Shown: positions 34,941 through 47,900, counted from the first letter of the stretch. The stretch: 64,000 nt of DNA from Adiantum capillus-veneris (GCA_014529385.2 CM043956.1:64732620-64796619), one strand, 5' to 3'. The notes: generated from the sequence alone by a model not told the origin. Made by a program: numbers and translations.

Positions 34941-37738
34941 ATGGCACCTTCCTCAAAGTATCCGATTCAAGCAAGCAGCAGTCTAGTTAGGAACATTGAA
35001 CCACCTCTGAATACGAAGTTTTGTCGTCTTGCCGAGGAATTTCATATGGAGCGTGGATTGCCATTGGAGGGAGTTGATCCGCGTAGCTTGACAGGAAACA
35101 ATGACATCTCTGAGGAGGACTGGGAAGCTGTCTTTATATGCCTAAAGCCTGTTCCGGGTAGCCAGAAGAAAGTGAAGGCATACCATGCTTGGTCGGATTT
35201 CTTACAAAATCTTGTGTGGAGACACTCGGATGTCTACCAGGAGGGTCCCTTCATGTATGAAGTAGGGACTCAATTTGCAAAGGCCTTTGCATTGGAAAAC
35301 TGCAGTGAATCTGGCAAACATCAAATTTCTTGGGCTATCTTTTCCAAGAGGGCAATGAGAGCCTCAGAAGGAAGACACAACTTGCAAAACAAGATCAAGA
35401 GGTGGGAAGAGCAGATGAGTGGTAGAGAGAGAGGTTGCAAAACCACTGCTGCCTCTACCAGCTCATCATTGAAAATAGAAGGTACGTCTGTACCATTGTC
35501 AAGCGTGCCTACAGGAGGATGCCTGGTACAATTGGCAGAGGAGGATAGCAGGGCACTTGCAGAAATGAAGAATATTGCAGAGGGCAGATTGCAAGACTAT
35601 AAGTCAAGACTTGAGGGTGCAAAGAAGCAGGTAGAGGATCAAGTTAGAGAATTGCATAGGGCTGAGGGTGCTCAAAGCTCAAACACTTTGGCCATAAAGT
35701 TGCAAACGGAGATTGATTGCGTGCAAGACCCTATAGCTCGACAACGCCTGATTGATTTGATTGGACAGTTCTCGAGTACTACTAGAGAGAACGTTGCTGA
35801 ATTAGAAGCCAATGTGGCTAAAGCAAAGGTGCATACCCTCCTACATGTGCTTCACTTTGTTTTGGAGTATGTGGTTCACTTCCATGTGGTTATGTGGTTA
35901 GAGTGTTATGGATTGTATGGTTATGTACTGTATGAGCATATTCCATTTCTGCTATGTGCTATATGGCCACAACATAGCCATCATCTTCATGGAGTCGGTG
36001 GTTATATGCTATGTGCTATGTGCTATATGGTCACAACATAGCCATCATCTTCATGGAGTGGGTGGTTATATGCTATGTGTGGTTATGTGCTATGTGCTTT
36101 ATAGTTCAATCTAGGTGCATCATGTTCACAATAGTACCCTCATCTATTTGGAATGTGTGTGATTCTATGCTATGTTCTTTGTGTGGTTATGTGCTATGTG
36201 ATACATAGCACAATGGACATGTGTAGTATGTGCTATATAGTATACCTGTATGCTATATGCTCACAGTATAGCCCTAAAGTGTGTGTTAAATATTGATATG
36301 TGCTACATAGCACAATCTTTTTATGTGCTATGTGCTAAATATCACATTTTGTGTGTTATATATTCACAATATAGCCCTGGAGTGTGTGGAATAGTGAATT
36401 GTGCTATATAGCACAATCTCTATTTTTGCTATGTGCTACATAGCACATCACTAATTGTGATATGTGCTACATAGCACAATATTTGTGCTATATGCTATGT
36501 GCTATCTCTCATATAGCCCACTGCATATCATATACCCAACAAGCTTGTGCTATATAGCATATATAGAGAAAATGTTTGGGCTATGTCTGGTATTTTAAAA
36601 AGTCTCTCTGTTATGATCTACAGTGCATACTCTATGTAGCACTTATAGCACATTATACTTGGACTGTGCTATGTGCTATATAGCACAGTGCATATCATAT
36701 ACCACATCAAGCTTGTGTTTATAGCATATAGAGTAAGTGCTTGTCTTATATGTGGTATTGCAAATAAAGGATAAGATTTACGCTACATATTCTTTTCAGC
36801 AATCTGCTTTTGTTGGGTTATTGAGACTTAAATTAGATGTGTTGTCTTCTTTGTTTCACAAGCATTACTTGCAGAAGTAGAGACCAACATAGCACAGGAA
36901 TCAGAGCACTTTAAATTTTGTGTTACCATGGAGAGGACTTCACATAACGTGGGAGCCAGTTTGATGAAGCCTTTTCCTCCTGTAGATTTTAAGCAGAGCA
37001 TTAGCGAGGTGGCACTTAATGGGTTCTACCATTGCGTAGGATGTGGATTCCTGTTTGATGCCAGAAGCTTGGATGTATTCTCCCTGCCTTGCACCCATGT
37101 GTACCATATGCTATGCTTCGCGCATGTATGTAGGGACTATGGCTATTGTGTTGCACTAGATTGCAACATGTCTGTTCCCCCTAGAGCTAAGCATATGATT
37201 GGTCTGAAGGTGAAGAGTGAGATGAAAGAATCAAGTGCAGGTAGTCACTGTGTCACTACTATTGCAGGCCCACTTTCCATTGGTAGTTTAAACTCTTGCA
37301 TTTAATGAAATCATTTGCAGGTACAGACATTGCAGCAGAGACCTGTATACAAGAATCATTGAGGACAAAAACAGAGAGAGTCTCTACGCAGGCCACTGGT
37401 AGGTACCAAAATTAGTATTTATGTGTGTATTTTAGGATACTCCAAGTGAGACTTTGTAAATAGCTTGCTTTGTAGAACAATCATCGCATGCTTTCTCCAA
37501 CAAGATGATGCATTCCACAAGGAAGAATGGCCTGATTACCCCAGGGATGCAGCCAGGCGTTGAAGCGGAGTCTACCCGCGGGATGCAGCCAGCCCTTGAA
37601 GCGGAGTCTGCCGTAGGGGATGCACTACGTGGAGTAGTTGAAGACGAGTGTCAATTTTTTGAAAGCTTTTCATTTGGAGCTTTCTCACATAGTTTAGGTC
37701 TTCCTAAGTTGCATGCTCAAACTAGAGTGTTCACTTAG
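34941..37738 (+). CDS. Multi-exon gene A: coiled-coil protein with Cys/His-rich RING-like segment
   Basis: Exon 1 (34941-35828, ATG start) is open for 296 codons and ends at a GT donor. It has a globular start (EEDWEAVFICLKPVPG, YHAWSDFLQNLVWRHSDVY) and a charged helical part (RLQDYKSRLEGAKKQVEDQ) that looks coiled coil. After an intron full of palindromic repeats, a second exon (about 36867-37240) encodes FYHCVGCGFLF, then LPCTHVYHMLCFAHVC and CVALDC, a spacing like a RING or other zinc-binding domain. Exon 3 (about 37320-37399) is short. Exon 4 (about 37476-37738) holds a duplicated motif (GMQPGVEAES, GMQPALEAES) and the stop. Exact splice sites are uncertain, especially the exon 2 acceptor. 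No internal stop is seen. The family is not recognised. A role in ubiquitination or chromatin would be guesswork. Confidence 0.6.
35840..36770. repeat. Intronic array rich in the palindrome GTGCTATATAGCAC
   Basis: Dozens of short pieces of the type TATGTGCTATGTGCTA, TGCTACATAGCACA and GTGCTATATAGCAC. The last is a perfect 14-bp palindrome. A duplicated block around TGGTCACAACATAGCCATCATC occurs at about 35966 and 36028. The same sequence type appears at 54143-54870 and 56800-57895. Part of it (36110-36220) is closely matched at 54755-54865. Confidence 0.85.
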
Positions 37739-38161
37739 ATGTTTCTAAGTTTTAGCTATCTTTGCAAGTTTGATACATGTACAATCCCTTCATAACAATA
37801 GCATTAGTGTATAAAAAAAAGTACAACCCAACAAGAACTTCTATGTATGTCATTATTGTAGAGAAACCTACAAGGCTACAACCAAAAAAGTACTATTTTT
37901 GCACATGTCAAAGTTAAATACTCAAAACAATTTTGCACATGCTACAAGCACTACCATCATTTCAAATAAAGATTCGCCAAAAGCAATAATATTTAGGGTC
38001 CCAAATAGAACAAAGCAAAAAGCATGCCATCGAGGAGATTGTTTTACTGGGAAATTCCAAAATGGAGCCTCACAAAGTGTACGATCTCCCACCAAAATGT
38101 CAAAACAAATTGTGCAAACTACTGGGCATTTCTATCTTCTCTACTTCTTTGAAGGCGTATA

Positions 38162-41100
38162 CTATCGGGGCTGATTCAAGATGAAAGTGAGATCTCTTTC
38201 ACGTAGTGTTGGTTGATGTATAATCATATGTTGCTTACCATCCAACCCAAGAATCTGTGTGTAGACAAAGTATAAATGCTTACAAGCTATGTAAGATTTT
38301 GTTGCTTTCTCCCGTCCTTGAAAATCAGGGCATGTACAGTAGGGCTCCATAGCCACATGCACATCATATACATCTTGTGTTAATATCTTGAACATGGCAT
38401 GACGATCAGACACCATAATTATCTCTTGTACAAAACAAGCTTCCATACATGCTCCTATTTCCATGTGCTTATTTGCCTCCTTAGAGACACCGGACCTCCA
38501 TTTTTTACCGCGCTTGCTAGAGCTTCCCATTGTCTCCCCTTTCTTGACAACCTTTGGAGAAGGAGCTCTAATAAAAAAACATGCCCCTAGCAAACCAGCA
38601 TACTCCTCCTTTGATACACTTGTTCCACTCTCTACTAGCCAAGTTTTTGGCCTTTCCGGTGGTGACAATACTTGTCTGGCCACAACTTCAGCGTGCTGCA
38701 CATCATGGCCACAAAACCACATCCATTGGTGTTTCCTCTAGTCTTTGTAAGTTCTCTCTCCCCAAAAGCATGGGGCCACAAGTCCTGGAGACCTACTTTG
38801 CATGTCATTCTCACATCTTCTCCCTTCAAGCACACCAAAGCACTTACGAGAGACATTTTGAGGCATTCGTCTGATTGCCCAATGACCCCTTGGCACAGCA
38901 ATCTCAAAATCACCTATAGCATATTCACTATAGAGGGTGCGGTGTCATCTCTTATGTCATTATCTGCATGAATCTCCTCATCTGTGGAATCTGCATTCAC
39001 ATCAAATTTCTGTCCCACTTTCTTCATGTCCGTATCAAACAAAATCTTTCGTGGTCGTCCGTGCTCTTTTCGTTGTCTAGACTCCATCACATAACCAAGC
39101 TTATGAGAATCTGTTTCTGCAAACCCTCTTGCCTTCTTTCTTTGCACGGTTTCCTTGTCTCCATGCAATAAAGGTTTCCCATAAAATGGTGTGCCTGCGA
39201 CTGCTCCTTGGAGAGCATGTGCCAATGCAAGTGGGCTGAGAGTTTTCTCTTTATTTCTTGATCTCTCTAGATACGTTTGCATATCCGGACCAAGCCCTAT
39301 GTATCTACCAGTCAGATAGTCATGTTGCTTTGTGCATTGAATGTAAGCATTGATTACATCAGTGACACATGCATCATACAAGGAAATTTTTTTGCTACCC
39401 CCTTCACCAGCAAGCCAAGATGCATGAATGGTCTCTGACAAATTGGTACTAGGAATTTGAGCTTTTTCCCAAGGACTCATAGATATCTGCATTCCACCAA
39501 CAAAAAACTTTGAATCAGTGAAACAAAAAATAGAGAAGGTCATAGTTAGGCTCATGATTGTATCATACTTCATTGTGTAGGCTACCCCAATGAGATATCC
39601 TTGTCTCCCACCACTTGAACCATTTCTCCAGTGACTTGATATTCTCACTTGCAACATTATTTGACCACCATCTTCTAATTGCTTCTGCTTGCTTCATTGC
39701 CAGACCCATTGTCCTTGATTTGTGCCAAGTCTCACACATGTCTTTGTGGATACTAAACTTTTCTTTGGCTATATATATTTTTAGTATGTTTCTGTAGACT
39801 TTGCTCCCAATGGAAGAGACGGGACCTTTCCCTTCCAATCATGATGTTATTTGGCCCTCCATTGAAAATTGTATGCACAGCAGCCCAATTTGCTCCAGCC
39901 TCATCAGCCATAAAGCCTGCAAAGTCTGCTGAAGGATAACCTTCTCGAGCCAAAACATCATTAAGAGATATCCAAAACAAGACTTGTGTGTCTGTATCCT
40001 CCTCTTTGGTGTCACAAACCTCTATAACCATCAATCCCTTCAAACTAAAGAAAATAACAAATCTTAGCCACAACAAGTCTGCAAATGATGCAATGACAAA
40101 ATGCTGCTAGCCATTAAAAAATTACCTTGCATCATAGACAGAGCATGACATAGTTTCCCATCCATCTATTCTGTGTGTGTGATCAAAATGCACCCAAGAA
40201 GCACTCAAATCTCCATTTCCTCCTCAACGCATGCGATTGACAAGGTCTATACCAGACCCTGGACCTTTTGTTGACATCTTAAAGATGTAGCACTTATCAT
40301 TTGGGCCACCTTGTCCAAGGAAACGACTCCCATGAAAGTAAGGAAAGTGACATTTTTTCTTCAAAACCATGATGTGGTCAAACCCATCCCCAACAATCGA
40401 GTATTGTTGTCTTTTCTCAGTAGCTACCATTACCTTAAATCTATACAAAACAAGTCAAAAATTGAAATAACCTTATTGCACTGAAAAATCTAAATGTCAA
40501 ATGTTTTACCTTTGATTCTGAACCAGTGGAATCATTTCTTCCAATATATTTGAGAGCTCTGACTCCCCCATTTTTAGTTCATCTGAACCAACAATAGTGT
40601 CAACCAATAATTGTCTGGCGACAATCATCTGAACTCTTCTTGGTCCACTGCTTCTATCCACCTTCAAGACACTTGCAACCATCTTCCGTATTCTCTCTAT
40701 TGTGGCTCTTGACGTACCTGCTTGATCTTCATGCAAGTGATGACCTATGTGAATCATCATTCTTGTAAGCTTTGGATCTGAGGGCAAAATGTAGTACACT
40801 TTACAAGAACAAGGACTCTCACAGAAAAAAACTTTTTTGCAATAATGACAAGTGATAAGTAGGTTTTCGTCTTCACATAGAAGCCCTTTGCTTACTTGCT
40901 TATCCAAGTAACCATGAAAGAAGGATACATTGAACTTGGTGTTGTTCAAATAATACGGGAAAAGAACTCTATGACAAACTAATGAGCCCAAGCAATAACT
41001 AAGCCTAACAGTACAATTTATGGACATGTTAGTTTTATGCGGCCTAGTCCAAAGATGACCATCAAATTTTTGCTCCATCCTCTTACAACCTTCTTCAACG

Positions 41101-41705
41101 GGGGGTAGCTCAAAGGAAATGTCATCATCATAAACTTGTGGAAGTTCAGTCACCTGTTTGATTTTCTTACTATTGTTTATCAGATGTTGTAGTCTGAAAC
41201 ATGTTTTGCTACCTAAAATCCAAGGGATAATGGAGTTTTTTGTCAAATCATAAACGTCATCATCACTGGAGTCCAATCTCTGTTTTTTATCAACAGGCTT
41301 TGTTTCCTCTTGCATTGATGGATTGTTTATCTCAAAACAATCTTCTTTTGCACATGGACTGTTGTTGATGCTTGTTATGCCTGGCTTAGCACCAAAATCA
41401 CTCTCGCCACTATCTGTAATATAGAGCATATCACTAGAATGTTCAATTAAATACTCAGAAGAGAGAGTAGAGTCTAGTAAAAAGTGCTCATTTTCATCAA
41501 TATCCCACTCTGAAGGGGTTTCGATATACATTTTTTCCAACCCGATGTAAACTATTGCTTTCAAACAGGTAAATTTGTAGGTTGGAGGAAGAAGAAACTG
41601 AAGATAATATCTGCTGAGCAAGAGTTTGTTGTGTCGAAGCTCTACTTCTCTAGTGGGAGTCTCTTTTCCAAGTGTCCAAGAGATAGTTACTCTGTCCATC
41701 TCCAT
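38162..41705 (-). pseudogene. Gene B: MULE-like transposase with SWIM zinc finger, broken
   Basis: Minus-strand exon 1 (41705-about 40511) starts MEMDRVTISW. It carries Cys/His pairs (CHYCKKVFFC) and a helical IERIRKMVASVLKVDRSS region. Exon 2 (about 40450-40135) continues past an in-frame TGA at 40224-40226. Exon 3 (about 40076-39590) carries the transposase-like core ADFAGFMADEAGANW and LFHWEQSLQKHT, with a frameshift near 39780. The next exon (about 39500-38162) holds TIHASWLAGEGGSKKISLY, another frameshift near 38930, a TAG at 38738-38740 and a C-terminal SWIM finger (CTCPDFQG to CKHLYFVY). MULE transposases move Mutator-like elements, and SWIM is their usual C-terminal domain. At least four lesions make it a pseudogene. 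Terminal inverted repeats were not found. Confidence 0.75.
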
Positions 41706-41845
41706 AGCAAGACAAAGGAAGCTGCTTGTCTAGACCTAATACAAATTTCTTACCAAAATATAAAACATAATGTTAAAAGAGAATGCATATATTTTTACTA
41801 ATGTAATATTCTTCACAGAATCAGTGACTGCCACGTCATAAATGA

Positions 41846-41940
41846 CGACTGCTACAATCATAATTTAATATCCTCTCATTGTTGATTTTTAAATAATACC
41901 GACGGCTACAATCATAATTTAATATCCTCTCTCCAAGCAT
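41846..41940. repeat. 27-bp direct repeat
   Basis: GCTACAATCATAATTTAATA followed by TCCTCTC occurs twice, near 41850 and 41912, just beyond the start of gene B. Function unknown. Confidence 0.8.
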
Positions 41941-42109
41941 AACGTTAGGTAAAAACCATATATTTACGAGGTAAAAGAGACTCGCAATCATTAGACATGC
42001 AGATCATTCCACAAAATACACCTATTTTCAAGAATATAAACACAAAAACCAAGAGGTTTTTTTTGGATAAGTTTCGTAGGTTTTATGAAAAAAAATCCAC
42101 TAGATTTCA

Positions 42110-42590
42110 CAAAAACCTAGGTTTTTTCGACCATCTAAAGTTTGATAATAAAATTAATGAAAAATTACCAAAATACCTCTCTAATTTGTGGAATATCCCA
42201 AAATATCCTTCAAATTTTTCATAATTCTCAAAATACCCCTTTTTGTGAGAGTAAATTTATCCAAAGATTAAAAATATTGTAGCTTTTTATAAGAAGACTG
42301 ATTGTCAAAAACTAGAATTCAAGATGGTTATTTACGCTTTGCAGATGAATTGCGTCATTATTTTTAGACATAATTATCTTTTTTTGGGAGGTGAGCACTA
42401 AAAACCGGCTCTCGATTGCCAAAAATTAATAAAGATAGAAAATCGTGAGCAAGCGTATTTTGGGAAATTTTGAAATTTGAGAGGTATTTTTGGAATTTGC
42501 ACAAATTAGAAGGGTATTTTGGTAATTTTTCCTCAAATTAAGAAGATCCTCAAGTTTTAAAACCCTAAACTTATTAATAACCCTTAACTT
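42110..42590. mobile_element. AT-rich fold-back (MITE-like) element
   Basis: About 80-bp arms face each other. The left arm (about 42155-42235) begins GAAAAATTACCAAAATACCT. The right arm (about 42455-42537) reads, on the minus strand, GAAAAATTACCAAAATACCC and continues in parallel through CTAATTTGTG. Arms are imperfect (roughly 75-80% by eye) and about 220 bp apart. Weaker matching extends outward on both sides. It encodes no protein. Target duplications were not identified. Confidence 0.6.
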
Positions 42591-42616
42591 TGCAAAGCTT
42601 CTTATCTGTGGAAAAA

Positions 42617-42645
42617 ATGGCGGTGCAGACCAGCGAGCAGACCAG
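42617..42645 (+). CDS. Possible first exon of an unplaced gene
   Basis: ATG at 42617 opens MAVQTSEQTR and meets an AG|GTAC donor at 42645/42646. A later frame around 42795-42890 (EDEKYFEECNPC, then LPKLYLVCETS) could be a downstream exon. The intervening DNA is mostly the perfect hairpin at 42662-42791. Evidence is thin. The family is not recognised. Confidence 0.22.
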
Positions 42646-42661
42646 GTACATCACATTTTTG

Positions 42662-42791
42662 CTCTCCTCCTCCATCTCTCCCTCCACGCCTTCTCCCCAC
42701 TCATTGAGCACGCTATCCGTCCACGCGCGCGGACGGATAGCGTGCTCAATGAGTGGGGAGAAGGCGTGGAGGGAGAGATGGAGGAGGAGAG
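42662..42791. repeat. Perfect 61-bp inverted repeat (hairpin)
   Basis: Arms 42662-42722 and 42731-42791 are exact reverse complements around an 8-base centre, ACGCGCGC. The stem end next to the loop is GCACGCTATCCGTCC facing GGACGGATAGCGTGC. The outer part is pyrimidine-rich on the left arm and purine-rich on the right. Confidence 0.97.
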
Positions 42792-42878
42792 GTATGCGAG
42801 GATGAGAAGTATTTTGAGGAGTGTAATCCATGTGTTCTACCCAAGCTCTACTTGGTTTGTGAAACTTCGCCCTCTCCG

Positions 42879-42930
42879 GTGCGAGCACGCTGTCTGTCTG
42901 CGTGCGCACAGACAGATAGCGTGCTTGTAC
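42879..42930. repeat. Second, related hairpin
   Basis: Arms GCACGCTGTCTGTCTG (42885-42900) and CAGACAGATAGCGTGC (42909-42924) pair with one G-T wobble, around CGTGCGCA. A few more pairs extend it outward. The stem and loop match the centre of the hairpin at 42662-42791 apart from transitions, so the two share an origin. Confidence 0.88.
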
Positions 42931-43199
42931 ACCTGCGTCGTCATAGTAAGACCCTGCGTCGTCATCGTTAGACCCTGTGTTGTCGTCGTCCCTGCATAGC
43001 CAGAGGTTCAGTATCGTGCAGGAGATTCCCTGGAGTGGCAGCTGCAATTTACGCGAGCTCAGGTTTACGTGATGGTTCCATTTACAAACCTTGATCAGGT
43101 TTACGCGATCGTCTGTATGTTTCCATTTGAAGCACGGTTTTGGCTTTGAAGACTGTAGATGCTGGGTGCTGAAGCAGAAGATTCCCTGGCGTGGCATGC

Positions 43200-44930
43200 C
43201 TTGTACATGGTGAATGTTGTCCTCACAGAAAAAAGCGCAGGGATTTAGGACGATAAGCTGTACATGTTATAGAACAGGTTTTAGAATACCCAGGTGCAGG
43301 CCATACTTTACCTATCTTTTTCGATGTATCATCCCCCAAGCACCGTCCGCAGGTGGGAGTAGATTTTAGACACCACTGATGATGATCAAATGCACCATAG
43401 TTTGGGATGGGGCAGAGTTGAGGCTGTAGGTCTTCGAATCAGGAAAACTTATCTGCACATGTGGCCGCCATGCACCCAAAAAAACACAGCAAACATAATG
43501 AATTCTGATCCCATACCATGCATAACTCACAAAGTTCCCAACAGTGCAATGCATTATTCACGAGAGCACGGAGATAAGTGTTTTGACAAGTTCCATGAGA
43601 ACACGCCACAGCTGGTGACCATAGGTTCTTGATATGTAGATCTTGCAGATAATCTGAGATAGACAAGAAGCGCTACACACATGTAGCAAGCCATTTCTTT
43701 TGATGTAGATGTGCTATACAATTGAGTATTGCACATGCAGACACATTCATGGATGGTCTCTCTTATTTCTTTGAGCTTGTGTCGCCTCTTAGAGTTGTAA
43801 TCAGTAGTGCTGAATTTACGAGGGATAAAAGATGCACTAGTGTGTACCATGTACCATCGGCCTTATCACCGCATGTGCCAGTGCGCCCTCCACTCTCAAC
43901 AACAAGTAGCTACTTCACCAGGCCAGCAGCAACACCAGCTTGTTGCACTTTCAAACCTAAAATTCCGTTACAACCGGTGGGCTCACTATTTCATCTTGCC
44001 TTCCCACCTTCACAGAGTGATACCTTGATGCCTCCTCCTTACCCTTTGAAATATTGCAAAGGAAAACCAAAAAGAACCTCCCACCCGGCCTACCCACTAC
44101 ACCAACTTCCAACTTGCACTTCATGTTCTAATAATCCAAACCCATTTAGCCTAAAGTTAAGTCCTATTATGAAGCTATTTATAACTTCCATATACACTCG
44201 GCCCTTAGAAATACAGTAACTTTTAATAGTAATCCATCTCAAGAACCACATAGTACCATGCAAGCTCCACTCTCTACCACCCTGCTGCTCTTTAATTTTC
44301 TTGGATTTTGGCAATCTAGGTAAGTATTTGTCATCAACAAACTCAAATTTCTCTCAACTTTGGCCGTACATTTGTCACTTGTAAGCTTTGAGAATTGGTT
44401 ATAGGATGTATGCCCCCTCTACTTTGCTTAAAATAAAAATGTCAAGGAAAATTTACTCTGGCAGTGCAATGCATTGAAAAAGGCTCGCAATGGACGGAAA
44501 GCCTTTCCTCAATTGCATTCAATCGAACAATTTGTTCAACACATAATTGGCAATTCCGTATTTATGATTTTCTGTTAGCCTTGGTTGGCATTCTTGTCCA
44601 CTTCAAAATCTTAATGGAGAATTGTTCCACTGAAAAAATTTTGGTGCTAGTTATTGGTTTTGACATGTTGCTATTTGGTTATTGGTTTTGACAGGTTTTG
44701 ACGTGCACTTTTATGCCTTGAAACCATCTTGAAGGTTCATTTTTATCAGGTATTTACCTTATGTTCATTTTTTAGCAGAAGGTCAATCTTTTCTTCTTCT
44801 TCTTTGTCCTTTGGTATTTATATATTTGTTATGGTTTTTTTGCACTTATAGTATTTTAAGAGAGAGTTAGTAATTGTAAACAAATTCTTGATTATGTTAT
44901 TTATTTTGTTTATAGAGATTTAAGATATTT
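43200..44930. other. Intergenic region, nothing recognised
   Basis: Short frames only, on both strands, with no domain or clear repeat. It may hold the promoter of gene C, but no specific element can be supported. Confidence 0.6.
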
Positions 44931-44933
44931 ACC

Positions 44934-47900
44934 ATGGCTCCTAAACGCTCCATGAGAAAACGAGAAGCGAAATGTTCAGGGGGTATGACTCTACGGTCTA
45001 GGACTGTTCAAGGAAGGCAAGTTACACTTGAGGATGGTTCCTCAAGGATTCTACCAATGAGTCCGCCAAAGAACTCTGTGAAAATAAGAAATCCATGTGT
45101 GTATGTTGATGATGAAGCGTGGTCCTTGGACAGGTCTATAGATGGAGCTTCTAATAGCACGGCTATCACTCCAAATATTGTTGGTCCATCTTTTGCTCCC
45201 ACTCCACAAACTACTCACACAAAGAACAATAACCAGGATGAAGAAGACGACTTTTCAAAGCATGACAGGGTTTTGGGGGAGAATGTGTCTCTAGGGTTGC
45301 TGAATGAAGTCATAAGTCAATTTCATATCAAAAGAAAGTCAGAACCCCCTTTTGTTCCCTTATGTAGATTAATAGCTACAGATGCTGTTCGATGCGCAAT
45401 TTCAGATGCACCTTGGTTGACATCCACGTTTGATAGGGTTGGCTATGTCTCTTCAATGGGTTCTTTTATTGTTTCACTTAAAGGATGACATGGAGAAACA
45501 AAACATTTGACAGAGGACACGATTGAGAAGTGGGATTCAATATGGCAAAGACTCAATGTAGAATTTGAAAAGAATCTTGTGGGTGATTGGGTAGATCTTC
45601 AAGGCAAACTGTTTTTTGTGTGGGATGGTAACCACAGGTTAAAAACTTGGATGCGACGAATTGAAGAAGGCAAGTGCTTCTTTTCTCTTGTGTTTGAGTT
45701 TGAATATACATTGTTGCACTTGAAAATTTATTTTGGATGATGTTTCTTTTGTAGAGCGCTCTGAGAATGAAAAATATCATGTGCAAGTTCGTTGTGAATT
45801 TATTGAGATAGATAAAAAGAAGGAAGCAGAGTTGATTTTGAGTCTTGATACAATAAACGAGTAAGAATTATATGGATTATTGTTGTTCAATTCTCTGGTT
45901 GTAATGTGATTTTTCATTTGATTATCCGTCAACTCTTGCTTTTAGAATCTCGCGGGCTACAGCTCCACCCAACTTGGCACATGAAGTATTTATGTTTCAG
46001 AAGTTTGGTATAGCAAACAAGTCGAGCATAATGGAATATCTCACTCATGAGCAAAGATTTTGGATGGAGGTTGAGCTTAAATTGGAGGCAAGACATAACC
46101 AAGGGATTGTGCCATGGTACTCAACGCCATGCATTTTGATTGCTCAACTTGTTTGGAAGGTATGTCATGATGCTCAACTTGTTTGGGATAATAAATACAT
46201 TTCTTTTAAAAATTTAAAGTGCAAGTACTTTGAGAATGAGTATGTCTTCAACTACTTTACTTTGAAGGTGCCTTAGTTGAAGGTTACAAGTTATGCATGA
46301 CTCCATGTTTTCAAATAAGCCTTTAATTTTCATGTGGGAAGTCTATTCAAATTATGGATTGGGTTACGATTTGTATAATGCCCTAAATTCCCATGTGGGA
46401 AGCCTTTGCAAAGGTGGCAAGTTATGGATGAAATTTTGGCTTGAAATATGCTTTGAATTCCCAGGTGGGAAGCGTTTGCAGAGGTGGCAAGTTATGGATG
46501 GAATTTTGGCTTGAAATATGCCTTGAATTCCCATGTGGGAAGCCTTTGCAGAGGTGGCAAGTTATGGATGGTATTTTGGCTTAAAATATTCCTTGAATTC
46601 CCATGTGGGAAGCCTTTGCAGAGGTGGAAAGTTATGGGTGAATTTTGGCTTGAAATATGCCTTGAATTCTCATGTGGGAAGCCTTTGCAGAGGTGGCAAG
46701 TTATGGGTGAATTTTGGCTTGAAATATGCCTTGAATTCCCATGTGGGAAGCTTTTGCGGCGGTGGCAAGATATGGAGGGAGTGATGGTTTGAAATATACC
46801 TTGAATTCTTGCATGGGAAGCTTATGTACAGTCATGGATTTTTTTGTGTTGTGTTGCTAATGGCTCATGAAAACATTGCCAAATAATTTTTTTTCTTTGA
46901 AGGGGAGATGGGAGTCCTTTTTGGCTGATGAAAAGAGAAGGCTTAGAACTTTAGGTCTTCTTGGGGAGGATTTAAAAAAGAAGATGAATGAAGCTTTAAA
47001 GAAGGAAGAAGAAAAAATGAGGGATAGCGGATATAAGTACCTCTCTATTGCAAATCCTGCACATGGTGAAGAGTTTTTTACTATGCTATTTGACAAGGAT
47101 TGGCATGACAAAACAATGGTAGGGATGACTCGTGATAAATTATACAGCTTGTGCGCGGCAAAGATCACAATAGAGAGGTATGTTTTATTTCATCTTAAAC
47201 TTTGATTTATTATTTTTATGTGCAATGTAATTAGTAACATTAATTTTTGGATCAACGATTGTAATTCAATAGACGCAAAGAACTTCTTCACATGATGATT
47301 TTGACCAAAGTTAAGGACTCCAAAGGAGGTCATTTTGCAGACTATAAGCAACTTAGAGCTTACATGAGGCAAGAGACCTATTGGCAGGGAATGTTTGGTG
47401 AAGCTACAATTATTATTGCTAAGTTTGAGGTGGAGGGTCCTTTGTTGCCAAAAACATTTGAGGCCTTCTTTAAGGCATCTACGAAGACACATGTTTCATT
47501 GGCTTATACTCATGTTATGGCAAACATGAAGAGTGCTTCAGATTATGCCTCTTTACCCGAAGTGATGCATGCAAGCAAACGTCTTGTGTACAGGTATTGG
47601 ATTTCTTGAATACTAATTTCATTTCATGATGATGTATTTTATTGTCTCATTTTTATGTTGAATTTTCATTTAGATGGCTATTGAATTGTATGCGGCTAAA
47701 GATGATAGAGTCTATGCCGGAGGATGTACGAGAATGGTTAGATAAAGAGGACGAGAATACTATGTTCTCGTCAAAACTCTTGGAAAAGGGTATTACACCT
47801 TGGGAGTGCTCTCACTGTCCATGGTGGTTGGAGTATCCCCTAGGTGTTATCCCAAAGAGCGAGCAAGAGATTTATGCTCGTAAGTGAACTACAATATCTT

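Noticed and set aside
43722-44219. 165-codon plus-strand frame
   Set aside because: Composition looks random (Ser/Pro/Thr scatter), with no motif, no splice context and no homology to recall.
45486-45488. TGA as a selenocysteine codon in gene C
   Set aside because: Land plants are not known to use selenocysteine in nuclear genes. No supporting structure was seen, and other genes here also carry TAG and TAA.
46293-46792. Plus-strand frames with repeated NSHVGSLCRGGKLW
   Set aside because: These are translations of the 70-bp intronic minisatellite, open in more than one phase. No splice context supports them as exons.
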